Assembly (NCBI GenBank): GCA_015058405.1
Contig: SVCL01000004.1
Coordinates: 1-40,223, forward strand
Reading direction: 5' to 3'
DNA from: Clostridium sp.
GTDB lineage: Bacteria; Bacillota; Clostridia; Clostridiales; Clostridiaceae
DNA: 40,223 bases
The notes under the pieces were generated by a model that was not told where the DNA came from, did not search any database, and saw nothing but the letters and a program-made list of their open reading frames with translations. Positions 31,792 to 40,094 of this stretch are shown here, in pieces; the stretch's first letter is position 1, and the number at the start of each line of letters is the position of its first letter. Position numbers and translations under genes: made by a program.

Positions 31792-32443
31792 AAGTTTATA
31801 TAAAAGTTTTGGTGATAAAGAAATATTTAATGATTTTAATTTGCAGTTAACTTCCGAAAAAATTAATTGTATACTTGGAAATTCAGGAGGAGGAAAAAGT
31901 ACTTTACTTAATATTTTAGCTGGAATAACTTCAAAAGACTCTGGTGAAATATTTGGTATACACAAAGATGAAATAAGTTATATTTTTCAAGAAGATAGAC
32001 TGGTACCATGGCTTACAATAAAGGAAAATATGGAGTTATTTATTTTTGAGTATTTCTCAAAAGATATAGCTTATGGTAATATAAATAATATCTTCAGATT
32101 ATTAAATATAGAAGATGTGCTTAAGGAGTATCCTAAAAATTTAAGTGGGGGAATGCGTCAAAGAGTTAACATTGCAAGAGCTTTTCTGAAACCATCTAAA
32201 TTAATATTGATGGACGAGCCGTTCAAATCTTTAGACTACAAAACTAAATATTTAATAATGGAGAATTTATTGAAAGTATTAGAGAAAGAGAAAAGGCTGG
32301 TTCTATTTGTTACTCATGATATAGATGAAGCGATATTTATGAAAGGGAAAATCTATGTTTTGGGTGGAAGGCCATTTAAGGTAAGGGGAGTGTTTGTTAA
32401 AAATTTAATTGAAGAAAAGGAAAAGATTTTAAGTTTAATATAA
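31775..32443 (+). CDS. ABC importer ATP-binding protein (SsuB-like)
   Basis: A 222-residue ABC ATPase. Walker A GNSGGGKST, Q loop (IFQEDRLVPW, characteristic of the SsuB/TauB/ThiZ group), signature LSGGMRQRVNIARAF, Walker B LILMDEPF, D loop SLD and H loop THD are all present. The EDRLVPW Q loop supports assignment to the nitrate/sulfonate/taurine/thiamine-precursor importer family. It overlaps the permease gene by 17 nt and is followed after 13 nt by an ABC exporter gene. Confidence 0.9.
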   Translation: MKIEIKSLYKSFGDKEIFNDFNLQLTSEKINCILGNSGGGKSTLLNILAGITSKDSGEIFGIHKDEISYIFQEDRLVPWLTIKENMELFIFEYFSKDIAYGNINNIFRLLNIEDVLKEYPKNLSGGMRQRVNIARAFLKPSKLILMDEPFKSLDYKTKYLIMENLLKVLEKEKRLVLFVTHDIDEAIFMKGKIYVLGGRPFKVRGVFVKNLIEEKEKILSLI

Positions 32444-32456
32444 TGGGGAGGAAGAG

Positions 32457-34163
32457 ATGTTTAAGAAATTTATACAGTTTTACAAGCCATATAAAAGATT
32501 ATTTTTTATGGATTTAATAGTTGCTTTTATTGCAGGAATATGTGATTTATTTTATCCAATGATGACAAGAGAGCTTGTTAATAATTCAATACCTAATCAA
32601 GATATACAAATGATTAAAGTTTTTGCTATAACATTGATTTTGTTATTTACAGTAAAGGCACTTTGTGGGTACTTTATGCAATATTGGGGACATGTAGTTG
32701 GGGTTAGAATGCAAGGTGATATGAGAAAGACTATATTTAGTCATCTTCAAAAGTTACCTAATACATATTTTGATAATAATAAAACTGGTGATATAATGTC
32801 CAGAATAATTAATGACCTAATGGAAATATCAGAATTAGCTCATCATGGGCCAGAAGATATATTTATTTCATCAGTAATGCTTTTAGGATCATTTATTGTC
32901 CTTTGCACAATAAATATTCCCTTAACAGTTATAATATTTGCTTTTGTACCTATAGTAGTTTTATTTACAATGAAGCAAAAAAAGAGAATGGGAGATGCAT
33001 TTTTTAAAACTAGAATAAAAACAGGAGCTGTCAATGCGGCTTTAGAAAATAGTATAGCTGGTATTAGAGTGGCTAAAGCTTTTAGTTCACATGAGTATGA
33101 AGAAGAAAAGTTTGAAAAAGGTAATAAAGATTTTATAAAAGCTAGAGAAGCTGCTTATAAGGTTATGGCACAATATTTTTCTGGCGTTAACTTTTCTATT
33201 GATATTTTAAATTATGTTTCTCTTATTTTTGGTGGAATATTTACTTTCAAAGGCTTAATTACTATTGGTGATTTTTTTGCATATTTATTATACATAAAAA
33301 TATTCATAGATCCTATTAAGAAATTAGTTAATTTTATGGAGCAATTCCAAAGTGGAATGACTGGGTTTAAGAGATATATGGAAATTGTTCAAGTTGAAGA
33401 GGAAAAGGAAAAACCTAATGCAAAGGTATTAAAAAATGTAAAGGGTCAAATTACTTTTAAGAATACTAAGTTTAGCTATGAAGATAATTTGATTTTAAAT
33501 GATTTATCTTTAAATATTGAAGCAGGTAGGATGTTAGCTTTAGTAGGGCCTTCTGGTGGAGGAAAGTCTACTTTTTGTAATCTTATTCCTAGATTCTATG
33601 ATATTGAGGATGGGGATATTTTAATTGATGGTAAGAGCATTTATGATGTTACAATATCTTCTTTAAGAGAAAATATAGGAATTGTACAACAAGAAGTATT
33701 TTTATTTACTGGTACTATTAAAGAAAATATAATGTATGGTAATTTTAATGCTACTGATGAAGAAATTTATGAATCTGCTAAAAAAGCAAATATACATGAT
33801 TTTATTTTAACTTTAGAAGATGGTTATAATACATATATAGGTGAAAGAGGAGTTAAGTTATCAGGAGGTCAAAAACAAAGAATATCTATAGCCAGAGTAT
33901 TTTTAAAGAATCCACCTATTTTAATTTTGGATGAAGCAACTTCAGCTCTTGATAATACTACTGAATATTATATTAAAAAATCTTTAGATGAACTTTGTAA
34001 GGGAAGAACTACTATTGTAGTTGCTCATAGATTATCTACAATAAGAAATGCCGATGAAATAATAGTACTTACTAATGAAGGAATCAAAGAAAGAGGAACT
34101 CATGAAGAATTAATGGAATTAGATGGTGAATACAAAGAATTATACAAATATACAAATAAATAA
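32457..34163 (+). CDS. ABC exporter, fused membrane and ATPase domains (MsbA/LmrA-like half transporter)
   Basis: A 568-residue half-transporter. The N-terminal six-helix exporter domain (about 1-310) includes intracellular-loop features such as FDNNKTGDIMSRIINDL. The ATPase domain has Walker A GPSGGGKST, Q loop VQQEVFLF, signature LSGGQKQRISIAR, Walker B ILILDEATSALD and H loop AHRLST. It should act as a homodimer, as no second half-transporter gene is adjacent. Substrate unknown: lipid, peptide or drug. It follows the importer operon by 13 nt with GGGGAGGAAG before its ATG, so it may share that transcript though unrelated in function. Confidence 0.9.
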   Translation: MFKKFIQFYKPYKRLFFMDLIVAFIAGICDLFYPMMTRELVNNSIPNQDIQMIKVFAITLILLFTVKALCGYFMQYWGHVVGVRMQGDMRKTIFSHLQKLPNTYFDNNKTGDIMSRIINDLMEISELAHHGPEDIFISSVMLLGSFIVLCTINIPLTVIIFAFVPIVVLFTMKQKKRMGDAFFKTRIKTGAVNAALENSIAGIRVAKAFSSHEYEEEKFEKGNKDFIKAREAAYKVMAQYFSGVNFSIDILNYVSLIFGGIFTFKGLITIGDFFAYLLYIKIFIDPIKKLVNFMEQFQSGMTGFKRYMEIVQVEEEKEKPNAKVLKNVKGQITFKNTKFSYEDNLILNDLSLNIEAGRMLALVGPSGGGKSTFCNLIPRFYDIEDGDILIDGKSIYDVTISSLRENIGIVQQEVFLFTGTIKENIMYGNFNATDEEIYESAKKANIHDFILTLEDGYNTYIGERGVKLSGGQKQRISIARVFLKNPPILILDEATSALDNTTEYYIKKSLDELCKGRTTIVVAHRLSTIRNADEIIVLTNEGIKERGTHEELMELDGEYKELYKYTNK

Positions 34164-34206
34164 CAAAAGACTTTTAGGTAAAATAAAAATTAATTTTGTT
34201 GCAGCT

Positions 34207-34380
34207 CTGTTTTTAAAAAATGTTGTTGTTAGTTTTAAATTATAAATTTATTTAAAAATATTTATATACGTAAAAAAGATGGATAGAATCAAACTCTATC
34301 CATCTTTTTTATAATTAATTTTAACAATAAAATTTAGTATTGAAAAATATTACTAACTGAACAACATTTCTTAAAAACAG
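34207..34380. repeat. MITE-like inverted-repeat element F containing a terminator
   Basis: Left arm CTGTTTTTAAAAAATGTTGT (34207-34226) and inverted right arm 34360-34380 enclose 174 bp. Inside is a strong terminator hairpin. The element begins 43 nt after the exporter stop. Either it inserted between the gene and its terminator or it brought one. Confidence 0.75.
34272..34310. terminator. Terminator inside element F
   Basis: AAAAAAGATGGATAGA (34272-34287) pairs perfectly with TCTATCCATCTTTTTT (34295-34310), giving T-tracts on both strands. Confidence 0.85.
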
Positions 34381-34514
34381 ATTTGTAAGGTAGAAAATAT
34401 ATATTATTTAGAGAACTACTGTTAATTTATGTAACCTTATGGCTTGTGATTACATATTTTAATAGTAGGAGTAAAATAGTTCTACTTCTATTTTATTAAA
34501 TGTAAGGTGAAGTT

Positions 34515-35552
34515 ATGGAAACTCTTAGGATGAAAAAAATATCAACTATTTTTATCAAGATATATTATAAAATGCAGCAATTAAAAAGTAATTTAAAAAG
34601 AAAAGATTATACTAAAACAGTTTTGGAATTAATGAACTATATGAATTGTGATAAATGTATTGAAAACAAAATGCTTTTATATGATGCAATAGGTAATGAG
34701 ATAGCTATACTTTATGAATTAAAATCAGGTTATGTAATAGTCGATAAATCTACAAATGAAATATGTGAATTTAGTTTGACATCTAGATGTAAATATTTTG
34801 AAAATAAAAATAATCATTATATATATGCAGGTCCACTAAGTTATTATGAAGAAAAAGAAGAAGGTATTTGCACAGAATTAACTACAAATTTAGTAATACC
34901 AAATACCCAAGTTCAAGAAAAGATAGAGCTTGCCAAGGTTAATTATATAAAAAAGAAAAAAACATTAAGAAATAAAAAAAGTAAAAATAAAAAAGGTATG
35001 CCATATAAAGAAAAAAAGATAGGTGGGATAATACCAAATATATCTTATAATCCTAATGGAGTATGTGGCTCATGTGCAGTTTCAAATTTTTTAAGTTATT
35101 TATATAAAAATATAAACCAAAAGTATATATCTAATAATTATATAGAAAATGGACAGATAAAAGAAGAAGAATTAGTTAAGTCAATAATTCCTTACATTGA
35201 AGGAGAAGAATCACTAAATATAGAAATTGAAAGTGAGGGTTCCGATGAAAATCGGTTATTAGAAGGATTAGAAAAATATTTATATGATAATAATATAGAA
35301 GAAAAGTTTAAAAAAAGTTATTTAACAGTACTAAAAGGAAGAGGAATAATAAATAAAGGTTTTCCATTTATAATGGGGCTTTACTCAGCCTTAGGTAACC
35401 CTTATGGTAATCACTGGGTGGTGGCAATTAGTTATTTATATAAGTTAAGTTCATTTATGGCAATGTATTATGGAATAATTGATGGTTGGGGAAGTAATGA
35501 TGTATATATTAATGTTGCATGGTCAGATGTAACTGTTTGGATAGAATTTTAG
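34515..35552 (+). CDS. Papain-like (C1-type) cysteine peptidase-like protein
   Basis: A 345-residue protein whose second half resembles papain. NGVCGSCAVSNFLSYL matches CGSCWAFS, with Cys187 as nucleophile and Cys184 before it. His300 lies in GNHWVVAISY, and IIDGWGSN (Asp323-Gly326) stands where papain has NSWG, with Asp replacing Asn. The N-terminal ~170 residues could be a propeptide or separate domain; there is no obvious secretion signal, only a Lys-rich stretch (about 143-170) before the peptidase part. GTAAGGTGAAG lies upstream. Monocistronic by position, after element F. Substrate unknown. It shares a general plan with the protein at 21859 but not close sequence. Confidence 0.6.
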   Translation: METLRMKKISTIFIKIYYKMQQLKSNLKRKDYTKTVLELMNYMNCDKCIENKMLLYDAIGNEIAILYELKSGYVIVDKSTNEICEFSLTSRCKYFENKNNHYIYAGPLSYYEEKEEGICTELTTNLVIPNTQVQEKIELAKVNYIKKKKTLRNKKSKNKKGMPYKEKKIGGIIPNISYNPNGVCGSCAVSNFLSYLYKNINQKYISNNYIENGQIKEEELVKSIIPYIEGEESLNIEIESEGSDENRLLEGLEKYLYDNNIEEKFKKSYLTVLKGRGIINKGFPFIMGLYSALGNPYGNHWVVAISYLYKLSSFMAMYYGIIDGWGSNDVYINVAWSDVTVWIEF

Positions 35553-35679
35553 AATGTAAGGGATAAAGAAATGATTTATCCCTTATTATAAAAGAAAGTT
35601 ACATAATATATTAACTTTATACAATAAATATATTTGTGTATAATCTAATTAAGTAAGCATAAGAAAAGAGGTTTTATTT

Positions 35680-36210
35680 ATGATGAGATTAGATATTGGA
35701 TTAGATTATGATGAATATTTATCTATGGCAGAAGATGAACATAAGGAATTTATTTTTAAACTTTTTGATCAATGTGTTTTAAAAGAAGATGGATTGGATA
35801 AAATAAAAAATATAAATAAAGAATTAAGTGTTATTATTTTTGCAGAACCAAGATGTAAAGATGTTGCTACTACAATTCCATTTTTGATAAAGATGTCTGA
35901 AATAAATTCTAAGATTAAGTTAAAATATTTAAGAAGAGAAGGCAATGAGGAATTATTAGAAAATTTAACTGGAGAAAAAAAGGTTCCAACCTTTATAATA
36001 GTTGATCAAATGGGGAGAGTAGTTAGAAAGTACATAGAATTTCCTAGAAAGCTTAAGGAAAAATTAGAAGTTACTAAAATAGAAGATATTCAAAATGTAG
36101 TAGATGAAATGCGTGAAGGAAAATATAATGATTGGATACAAGAAGATTTAATTGCTTTTTTAACAGGTGATAATTATAACTTTATAAGTTTTACTAGAAA
36201 AGATAAATAA
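35680..36210 (+). CDS. Thioredoxin-fold protein with a single active-site cysteine
   Basis: A 176-residue protein with a thioredoxin-like core: LSVIIFAEPRCKDVATTIPFL at the active-site position and KVPTFIIVD as the cis-proline loop. The expected CxxC is Cys59-Lys-Asp-Val62, so the resolving cysteine is missing. It therefore cannot do classical dithiol exchange; a monothiol, peroxidase-like or structural role is possible. AAAGAGG precedes the ATG. It lies just upstream of, but apparently separate from, the trx-reductase operon, which has its own promoter. Confidence 0.7.
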   Translation: MMRLDIGLDYDEYLSMAEDEHKEFIFKLFDQCVLKEDGLDKIKNINKELSVIIFAEPRCKDVATTIPFLIKMSEINSKIKLKYLRREGNEELLENLTGEKKVPTFIIVDQMGRVVRKYIEFPRKLKEKLEVTKIEDIQNVVDEMREGKYNDWIQEDLIAFLTGDNYNFISFTRKDK

Positions 36211-36265
36211 AATATAAATGATAAAAATATATAGATAAATAATAGATGTGTATAATAAAGTATTA

Positions 36266-36294
36266 TTGACATTGTTTTTCAATTGAAGTACAAT
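36266..36294 (+). promoter_or_regulatory. Promoter of the thioredoxin operon
   Basis: TTGACA (36266-36271) and TACAAT (36289-36294) with a 17-bp spacer, about 40 nt before the thioredoxin ATG. Confidence 0.75.
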
Positions 36295-36334
36295 GAAAAA
36301 AATTATTACATATAGTGTTTAAGGAGGAAAATAC

Positions 36335-36652
36335 ATGGTTAAGCATATAGCACAAGATAGTTTTAAAGAAGAGGTATTAGACAATTCAGGAGTAGTTGTT
36401 GTTGATTTTTATGCAGATTGGTGTGGACCTTGCAAAATGTTAGCTCCAGTTTTAGAAGAAATTGAAGCTGAAATGGATGGTAAAGTTAAAATTGTAAAGG
36501 TTAATGTAGACGAAAACAATGAATTATCAAATGAATATCAAATAACAAATATACCAGCATTAAAGATATTTAAAGCTGGATCTGTGGTAGATACACAAGT
36601 AGGATTTAAGCCAAAACCAATACTAGTTGATGTTATTAAAGAGGCACTATAA
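36335..36652 (+). CDS. trxA: Thioredoxin
   Basis: A 105-residue thioredoxin with the canonical DFYADWCGPCKMLAPVLEE (Cys30, Cys33), DENNELSNEYQITNIPALKIF (cis-proline) and a normal length. It reduces protein disulfides in the cytoplasm. AAGGAGG precedes the ATG and a strong sigma-A promoter lies upstream. Its stop codon abuts the ATG of the reductase gene, so the pair is co-translated. Confidence 0.95.
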   Translation: MVKHIAQDSFKEEVLDNSGVVVVDFYADWCGPCKMLAPVLEEIEAEMDGKVKIVKVNVDENNELSNEYQITNIPALKIFKAGSVVDTQVGFKPKPILVDVIKEAL

Positions 36653-37510
36653 ATGACAGAAAGATATGATATAGCTATTGTAGGTACTGGACCTGCAGGA
36701 TTATCAGCTGCTCTTAATGCTAAAATTAGAAATAAGTCCTTTATTTTATTTGGTAGCAAATTATTAAGTCCAAAAATTCAAAGAGCTCCTAAGATAAATA
36801 ATTATTTAGGTTTTTCTAAATCTTCAGGTGATGAACTTGGAAAAGCATTTCTAAAACATATTGAAGATATGAATATAGAAATAACAGAAGAGAGAATAAA
36901 TACTATCTATTCTATGGGGGAATATTTCGCATTAATGGTTAATGAAAAGATGTATGAAGCTAAAACAGTAATATTAGCTACAGGTGTAGAATTTTCAAGA
37001 CCTTTAATAGGCGAAATGGAGTACTTAGGAAAAGGTGTAGGTTATTGCGCTACTTGTGATGCTCCACTTTATAAAGGAAAAACAGTTTGTATAGTAGCTT
37101 CAAATTCTGAAGGGGAAAGTGAAGCGAATTATGTTAGTGAATTAGCTTCAAAGGTATACTATATTCCTTTATATAAGGGACAATATAAATTAAATGATAG
37201 TATTGAACTTGTAGATGATAGACCACTAGAAGTTTCAGGTGATAAAAAGGTTAATAAGCTTATTTTGAAAAATAGAGAAATTGAAACTGATGGTGTATTT
37301 TTATTAAAAGATGCAATTTTACCTTCACAACTTGTACCAGGTTTAGAAGAGTCAGATGGTCATATTAAGGTGGATAGATTAATGAAAACTAATCTTAAGG
37401 GTCTTTTTGCATGTGGAGATTGTGTTGGAAAACCATATCAATATATAAAAGCAGCAGGAGAGGGAAATATTGCTTCTTTAAGTGCAGTTGAATATTTGAA
37501 TAATATTTAA
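36653..37510 (+). CDS. Flavin thioredoxin reductase without NADPH motifs (FFTR-type)
   Basis: A 285-residue flavoprotein with the FAD motif AIVGTGPAGLSAALNA, the redox-active CATC (Cys132, Cys135) and the second FAD motif GLFACGDCVGKPYQYIKAAGEG. In the pyridine-nucleotide domain the usual GGGxSA motif is replaced by VASNSEGESEANYVSELASKVYYIP and the HRRxxxR motif is absent, so NADPH should not bind in the normal way. This matches the ferredoxin-dependent flavin thioredoxin reductases described in Clostridium. It is translationally coupled to trxA, its presumed substrate. The symbol trxB is withheld because the electron donor differs. Confidence 0.85.
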   Translation: MTERYDIAIVGTGPAGLSAALNAKIRNKSFILFGSKLLSPKIQRAPKINNYLGFSKSSGDELGKAFLKHIEDMNIEITEERINTIYSMGEYFALMVNEKMYEAKTVILATGVEFSRPLIGEMEYLGKGVGYCATCDAPLYKGKTVCIVASNSEGESEANYVSELASKVYYIPLYKGQYKLNDSIELVDDRPLEVSGDKKVNKLILKNREIETDGVFLLKDAILPSQLVPGLEESDGHIKVDRLMKTNLKGLFACGDCVGKPYQYIKAAGEGNIASLSAVEYLNNI

Positions 37511-37517
37511 TATAAAT

Positions 37518-37573
37518 AATATGGATAGAATAATTTGATTTTATTAATATTCAAATTTTCTATCCATATTTTA
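37518..37573. terminator. Terminator after the thioredoxin operon
   Basis: AATATGGATAGAA (37518-37530) pairs with TTCTATCCATATT (37558-37570), with AATTTGA/TTCAAATT continuing the stem inside. Confidence 0.75.
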
Positions 37574-37607
37574 GAATTAGTACATAAGATAAAGGTGGTT
37601 TAGCTAC

Positions 37608-38588
37608 ATGAAGAAAAGTTATAATAATATAATGTACTTACTTAATTCTAGAACTTTTAAGATGGCAGCTTCAGCTACAATATCAGTATTTATTGCAAAT
37701 TATTCAGGATTAAAGTTTGGAGTTACAGCAGGAGTTATATCTATTTTAAGTATATTAAACACAAAGAAAGAAGCTTTAAGAGTCGGTGGCAGAAGGTTGT
37801 TAGCAGCTTTATTAGCTATAATAATTTCCTTTGCATTATATGAGATATTAGGCAATAGTCCTTGGGTTTTCGGGATATTTCTAATTATATTCATTCCTAT
37901 TACAACAGGATTTGCTATAGAAGAAGGTCTGGTAATGGGAGCAGTTTTATCAACTCATTTGTTAACTAGTACTAATATTGATGCCACTTGGATTATAAAT
38001 GAAATAGCGGTAGCTTTAATAGGTATAGGTGTTGCTATGATATTTAACTTATATTCACCATCTTTAGAGGATGAGTATAAAAAGTGTAGAGAGGAAATTG
38101 AATCAAGGTATAGGACAATCCTATATCAGATGTCTACAAATTTACTTACAAATTCAGTATCAGCTTATGAGGATATACTTATTGATAAAACTGAAGATTT
38201 GTTAAGAGATACAAAGAGTTTAGCTGATAGTATAAGAGAAAATTCTTTGTTTAAAGATGAAAATTATTATACAAATTATATTGAAATGAGAATTATGCAG
38301 TTTGAATGTATAAAAAGAATGAAGAAACACTTTTCTAGATCTTATATGCAGTATGAGCATACTAGAATTTTATCTTCATTTACCCAAGCAGTAGCAAAAA
38401 ATTTAACTACTGATAATGATTGTGTGGATTTAATTAATGATTTATATAATCTTAAAGAGGAATATAAGAAGATGGAACTTCCAAAAACTCGTGAAGAATT
38501 TGAAAATAGGGCTCTTTTGTTTCAGTTTCTTAATGACTTAGAAGATTTTCTGATAATTAAGAGAGATTATAAGTTAATAGATAATTAA
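37608..38588 (+). CDS. Aromatic acid exporter family (ArAE_1) membrane protein
   Basis: A 326-residue protein with an N-terminal membrane half of about five helices (residues ~12-150; FKMAASATISVFIANYSGLKFGVTAGVISILS is distinctive) and a helical cytoplasmic C-terminal half (ArAE_1_C-like). The family is related to aromatic carboxylate effluxers (AaeB/YqjA-type), but substrates in Firmicutes are unproven. AAAGGTGG precedes the ATG. It is a single gene, followed by palindrome G. Confidence 0.82.
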   Translation: MKKSYNNIMYLLNSRTFKMAASATISVFIANYSGLKFGVTAGVISILSILNTKKEALRVGGRRLLAALLAIIISFALYEILGNSPWVFGIFLIIFIPITTGFAIEEGLVMGAVLSTHLLTSTNIDATWIINEIAVALIGIGVAMIFNLYSPSLEDEYKKCREEIESRYRTILYQMSTNLLTNSVSAYEDILIDKTEDLLRDTKSLADSIRENSLFKDENYYTNYIEMRIMQFECIKRMKKHFSRSYMQYEHTRILSSFTQAVAKNLTTDNDCVDLINDLYNLKEEYKKMELPKTREEFENRALLFQFLNDLEDFLIIKRDYKLIDN

Positions 38589-38625
38589 CAGATTAATGTA
38601 TAAAAAAAATCATTTTACTTGGAAT

Positions 38626-38675
38626 CTGTTTTTAAAAAATGTTGGTATTTGTTTACCAACATTTTTTGAAAACAG
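38626..38675. repeat. Compact palindrome, element G
   Basis: CTGTTTTTAAAAAATGTTGG (from 38626, to 38646) and its inverse (38655-38675) differ at one base and are separated by 8 nt, giving a 50-bp hairpin. It lies 37 nt after the ArAE gene stop. Confidence 0.85.
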
Positions 38676-38772
38676 ACAGTTAAGAATAAAAGTGAATATT
38701 CAGAATATTAATAAAGATGTATGAAAAAAAACACAGTCATGCAAATTTTATTAAAATTTACACACTTTTTTG

Positions 38773-38800
38773 TTGACAAGCATAAAATAAAGAGTATAAT
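38773..38800 (+). promoter_or_regulatory. Strong promoter of the 50-aa gene
   Basis: TTGACA (38773-38778) and TATAAT (38795-38800) with a 16-bp spacer. AGCATAAAATAA occurs directly repeated at 38779-38790 and 38809-38820, 30 bp apart, flanking the -10. Confidence 0.75.
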
Positions 38801-38835
38801 AAAGTAACAGCATAAAATAATTGGGAGGTGAAATT

Positions 38836-38988
38836 ATGGCAGTTAGAGATTATAGAGAGATGTATATATCAACAATTCTTACATTAGGTAAGGATAAAGG
38901 AATAGAAGATACTAAATTAAGTAGATCTTATTTAGCAGAACTAACTTTTGAACAACTAAGAAAACTTGCATTAAAATTACAAGGTTAG
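38836..38988 (+). CDS. Small 50-residue protein, unknown
   Basis: A short ORF (begins MAVRDYREMYISTIL, ends LTFEQLRKLALKLQG) supported by a consensus promoter, an ideal GGGAGGTG 5-6 nt from the ATG and a terminator after it. It is charged and helical without a membrane segment. The last 20 residues loosely resemble a SAP or Rho-N type helix-turn-helix (LAELTFEQLRKLALKL), which would suggest nucleic-acid binding, but this is a weak resemblance. No function is claimed. Confidence 0.75.
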   Translation: MAVRDYREMYISTILTLGKDKGIEDTKLSRSYLAELTFEQLRKLALKLQG

Positions 38989-39027
38989 TTAAGAAAGGAA
39001 TAAAGATGGATTCGTCTATTAATTATT

Positions 39028-39066
39028 AAAGAGTAGCTTTATGGTGTGGAGAGCTGCTCTTTTTTT
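39028..39066 (+). terminator. Terminator after the 50-aa gene
   Basis: AAAGAGTAGCT (39028-39038) pairs with AGCTGCTCTTT (39052-39062) with one G-U, followed by a T-run to 39066. Confidence 0.85.
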
Positions 39067-39154
39067 GTATATAGAATTACTAATTAATAATGATATAATA
39101 TATATATAAATAGATAATAAGAAGTTATAAAAATTGAGTGAAAGTGGAGGTAAT

Positions 39155-40072
39155 ATGATTTTAAAAATAATTATTATAACTATAATAATAGTATTTCTTA
39201 TCTATAGTTATATTTTATCTAAATACGCATTTAAAAAAGCTTTCTTAGCAGAACGAAAGACAGAGGAGTACGAAGTTAATCGTATAAAACAATGGGGAAT
39301 TTGGGATGAAAATTATTTTGACAACATATTAGTAGAAGATTTAGAAATAGAATCCAAGGAAGGTTTTAAATTAAAAGGCCATTTAATAGAACCTTATAAG
39401 GATAGTGATAAATATATTATACTTGTTCATGGGTACAGTGCTCATTATTCATTACATTTTCCATTTGTACCTGTATTCATAAATGAGGGATTTAATATAT
39501 TATTAGTCGAAGAAAGAGCACATGGAGCTAGTGAAGGGAACTTCGCTACTTATGGATATAAAGAAAGTGAAGATTTAGACTTATGGATAAATTATTTAGA
39601 AAATAGAAAAGGGCAAACACTATTTTTAGGACTTCATGGCCAGTCTATGGGAGCAGCAACAGTGCTTTTATGTGGTGCTAGAAATAAAAAGGTTAAATTT
39701 ATAATTGAAGACTGTGGATATTCATCAGCTAAAGAACAATTAAAATATGAGTATAATAAGGTAAAAGGAGCATCTTTTAAATTATCTTATTGGTTTTTCT
39801 GGCTTATGGTAAAAATTAGATGTAAATTTAACTTTAGTAAGGTAAACCCATTACAAGAAATTTTAAAAAGCGATACACCAATATTCTTTGTACATGGAAC
39901 AAAAGACATTAAAGTTCCTTATGAAATGTGTATTAAGATGTATGAAAAAAGAAAGAATGATAAAGATAAAATACTTATAGTTCCCAATGCAGAACATTTA
40001 ACTGCATATAAAGAGCAACAGGAAGAGTATACAAAAATTTTGCATGAATTTATAAAATGTGCTGAACAATAA
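39155..40072 (+). CDS. Membrane-anchored alpha/beta hydrolase
   Basis: A 305-residue serine hydrolase of the BAAT/DUF1100-like alpha/beta group. An N-terminal hydrophobic helix (about residues 2-22) anchors it or serves as an uncleaved signal. The oxyanion motif LVHGYSAH is followed by the nucleophile elbow GLHGQSMGAA, and the acid and base are likely Asp in HGTKDIKVP and His in NAEHLTAY. The frame starts earlier with a TTG at 39134, but ATG 39155 has GGAGG at the right distance and begins the hydrophobic helix. Substrate unknown. Single gene with its own terminator. Confidence 0.85.
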   Translation: MILKIIIITIIIVFLIYSYILSKYAFKKAFLAERKTEEYEVNRIKQWGIWDENYFDNILVEDLEIESKEGFKLKGHLIEPYKDSDKYIILVHGYSAHYSLHFPFVPVFINEGFNILLVEERAHGASEGNFATYGYKESEDLDLWINYLENRKGQTLFLGLHGQSMGAATVLLCGARNKKVKFIIEDCGYSSAKEQLKYEYNKVKGASFKLSYWFFWLMVKIRCKFNFSKVNPLQEILKSDTPIFFVHGTKDIKVPYEMCIKMYEKRKNDKDKILIVPNAEHLTAYKEQQEEYTKILHEFIKCAEQ

Positions 40073-40094
40073 TACTAAATATTTCAGCTTGTAG

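Noticed and set aside
12067..38675. CRISPR array or integron attC sites as explanation of the repeats
   Set aside because: Repeats are inverted pairs scattered over 27 kb with irregular spacing, no cas or integrase genes, and no R/L box layout.
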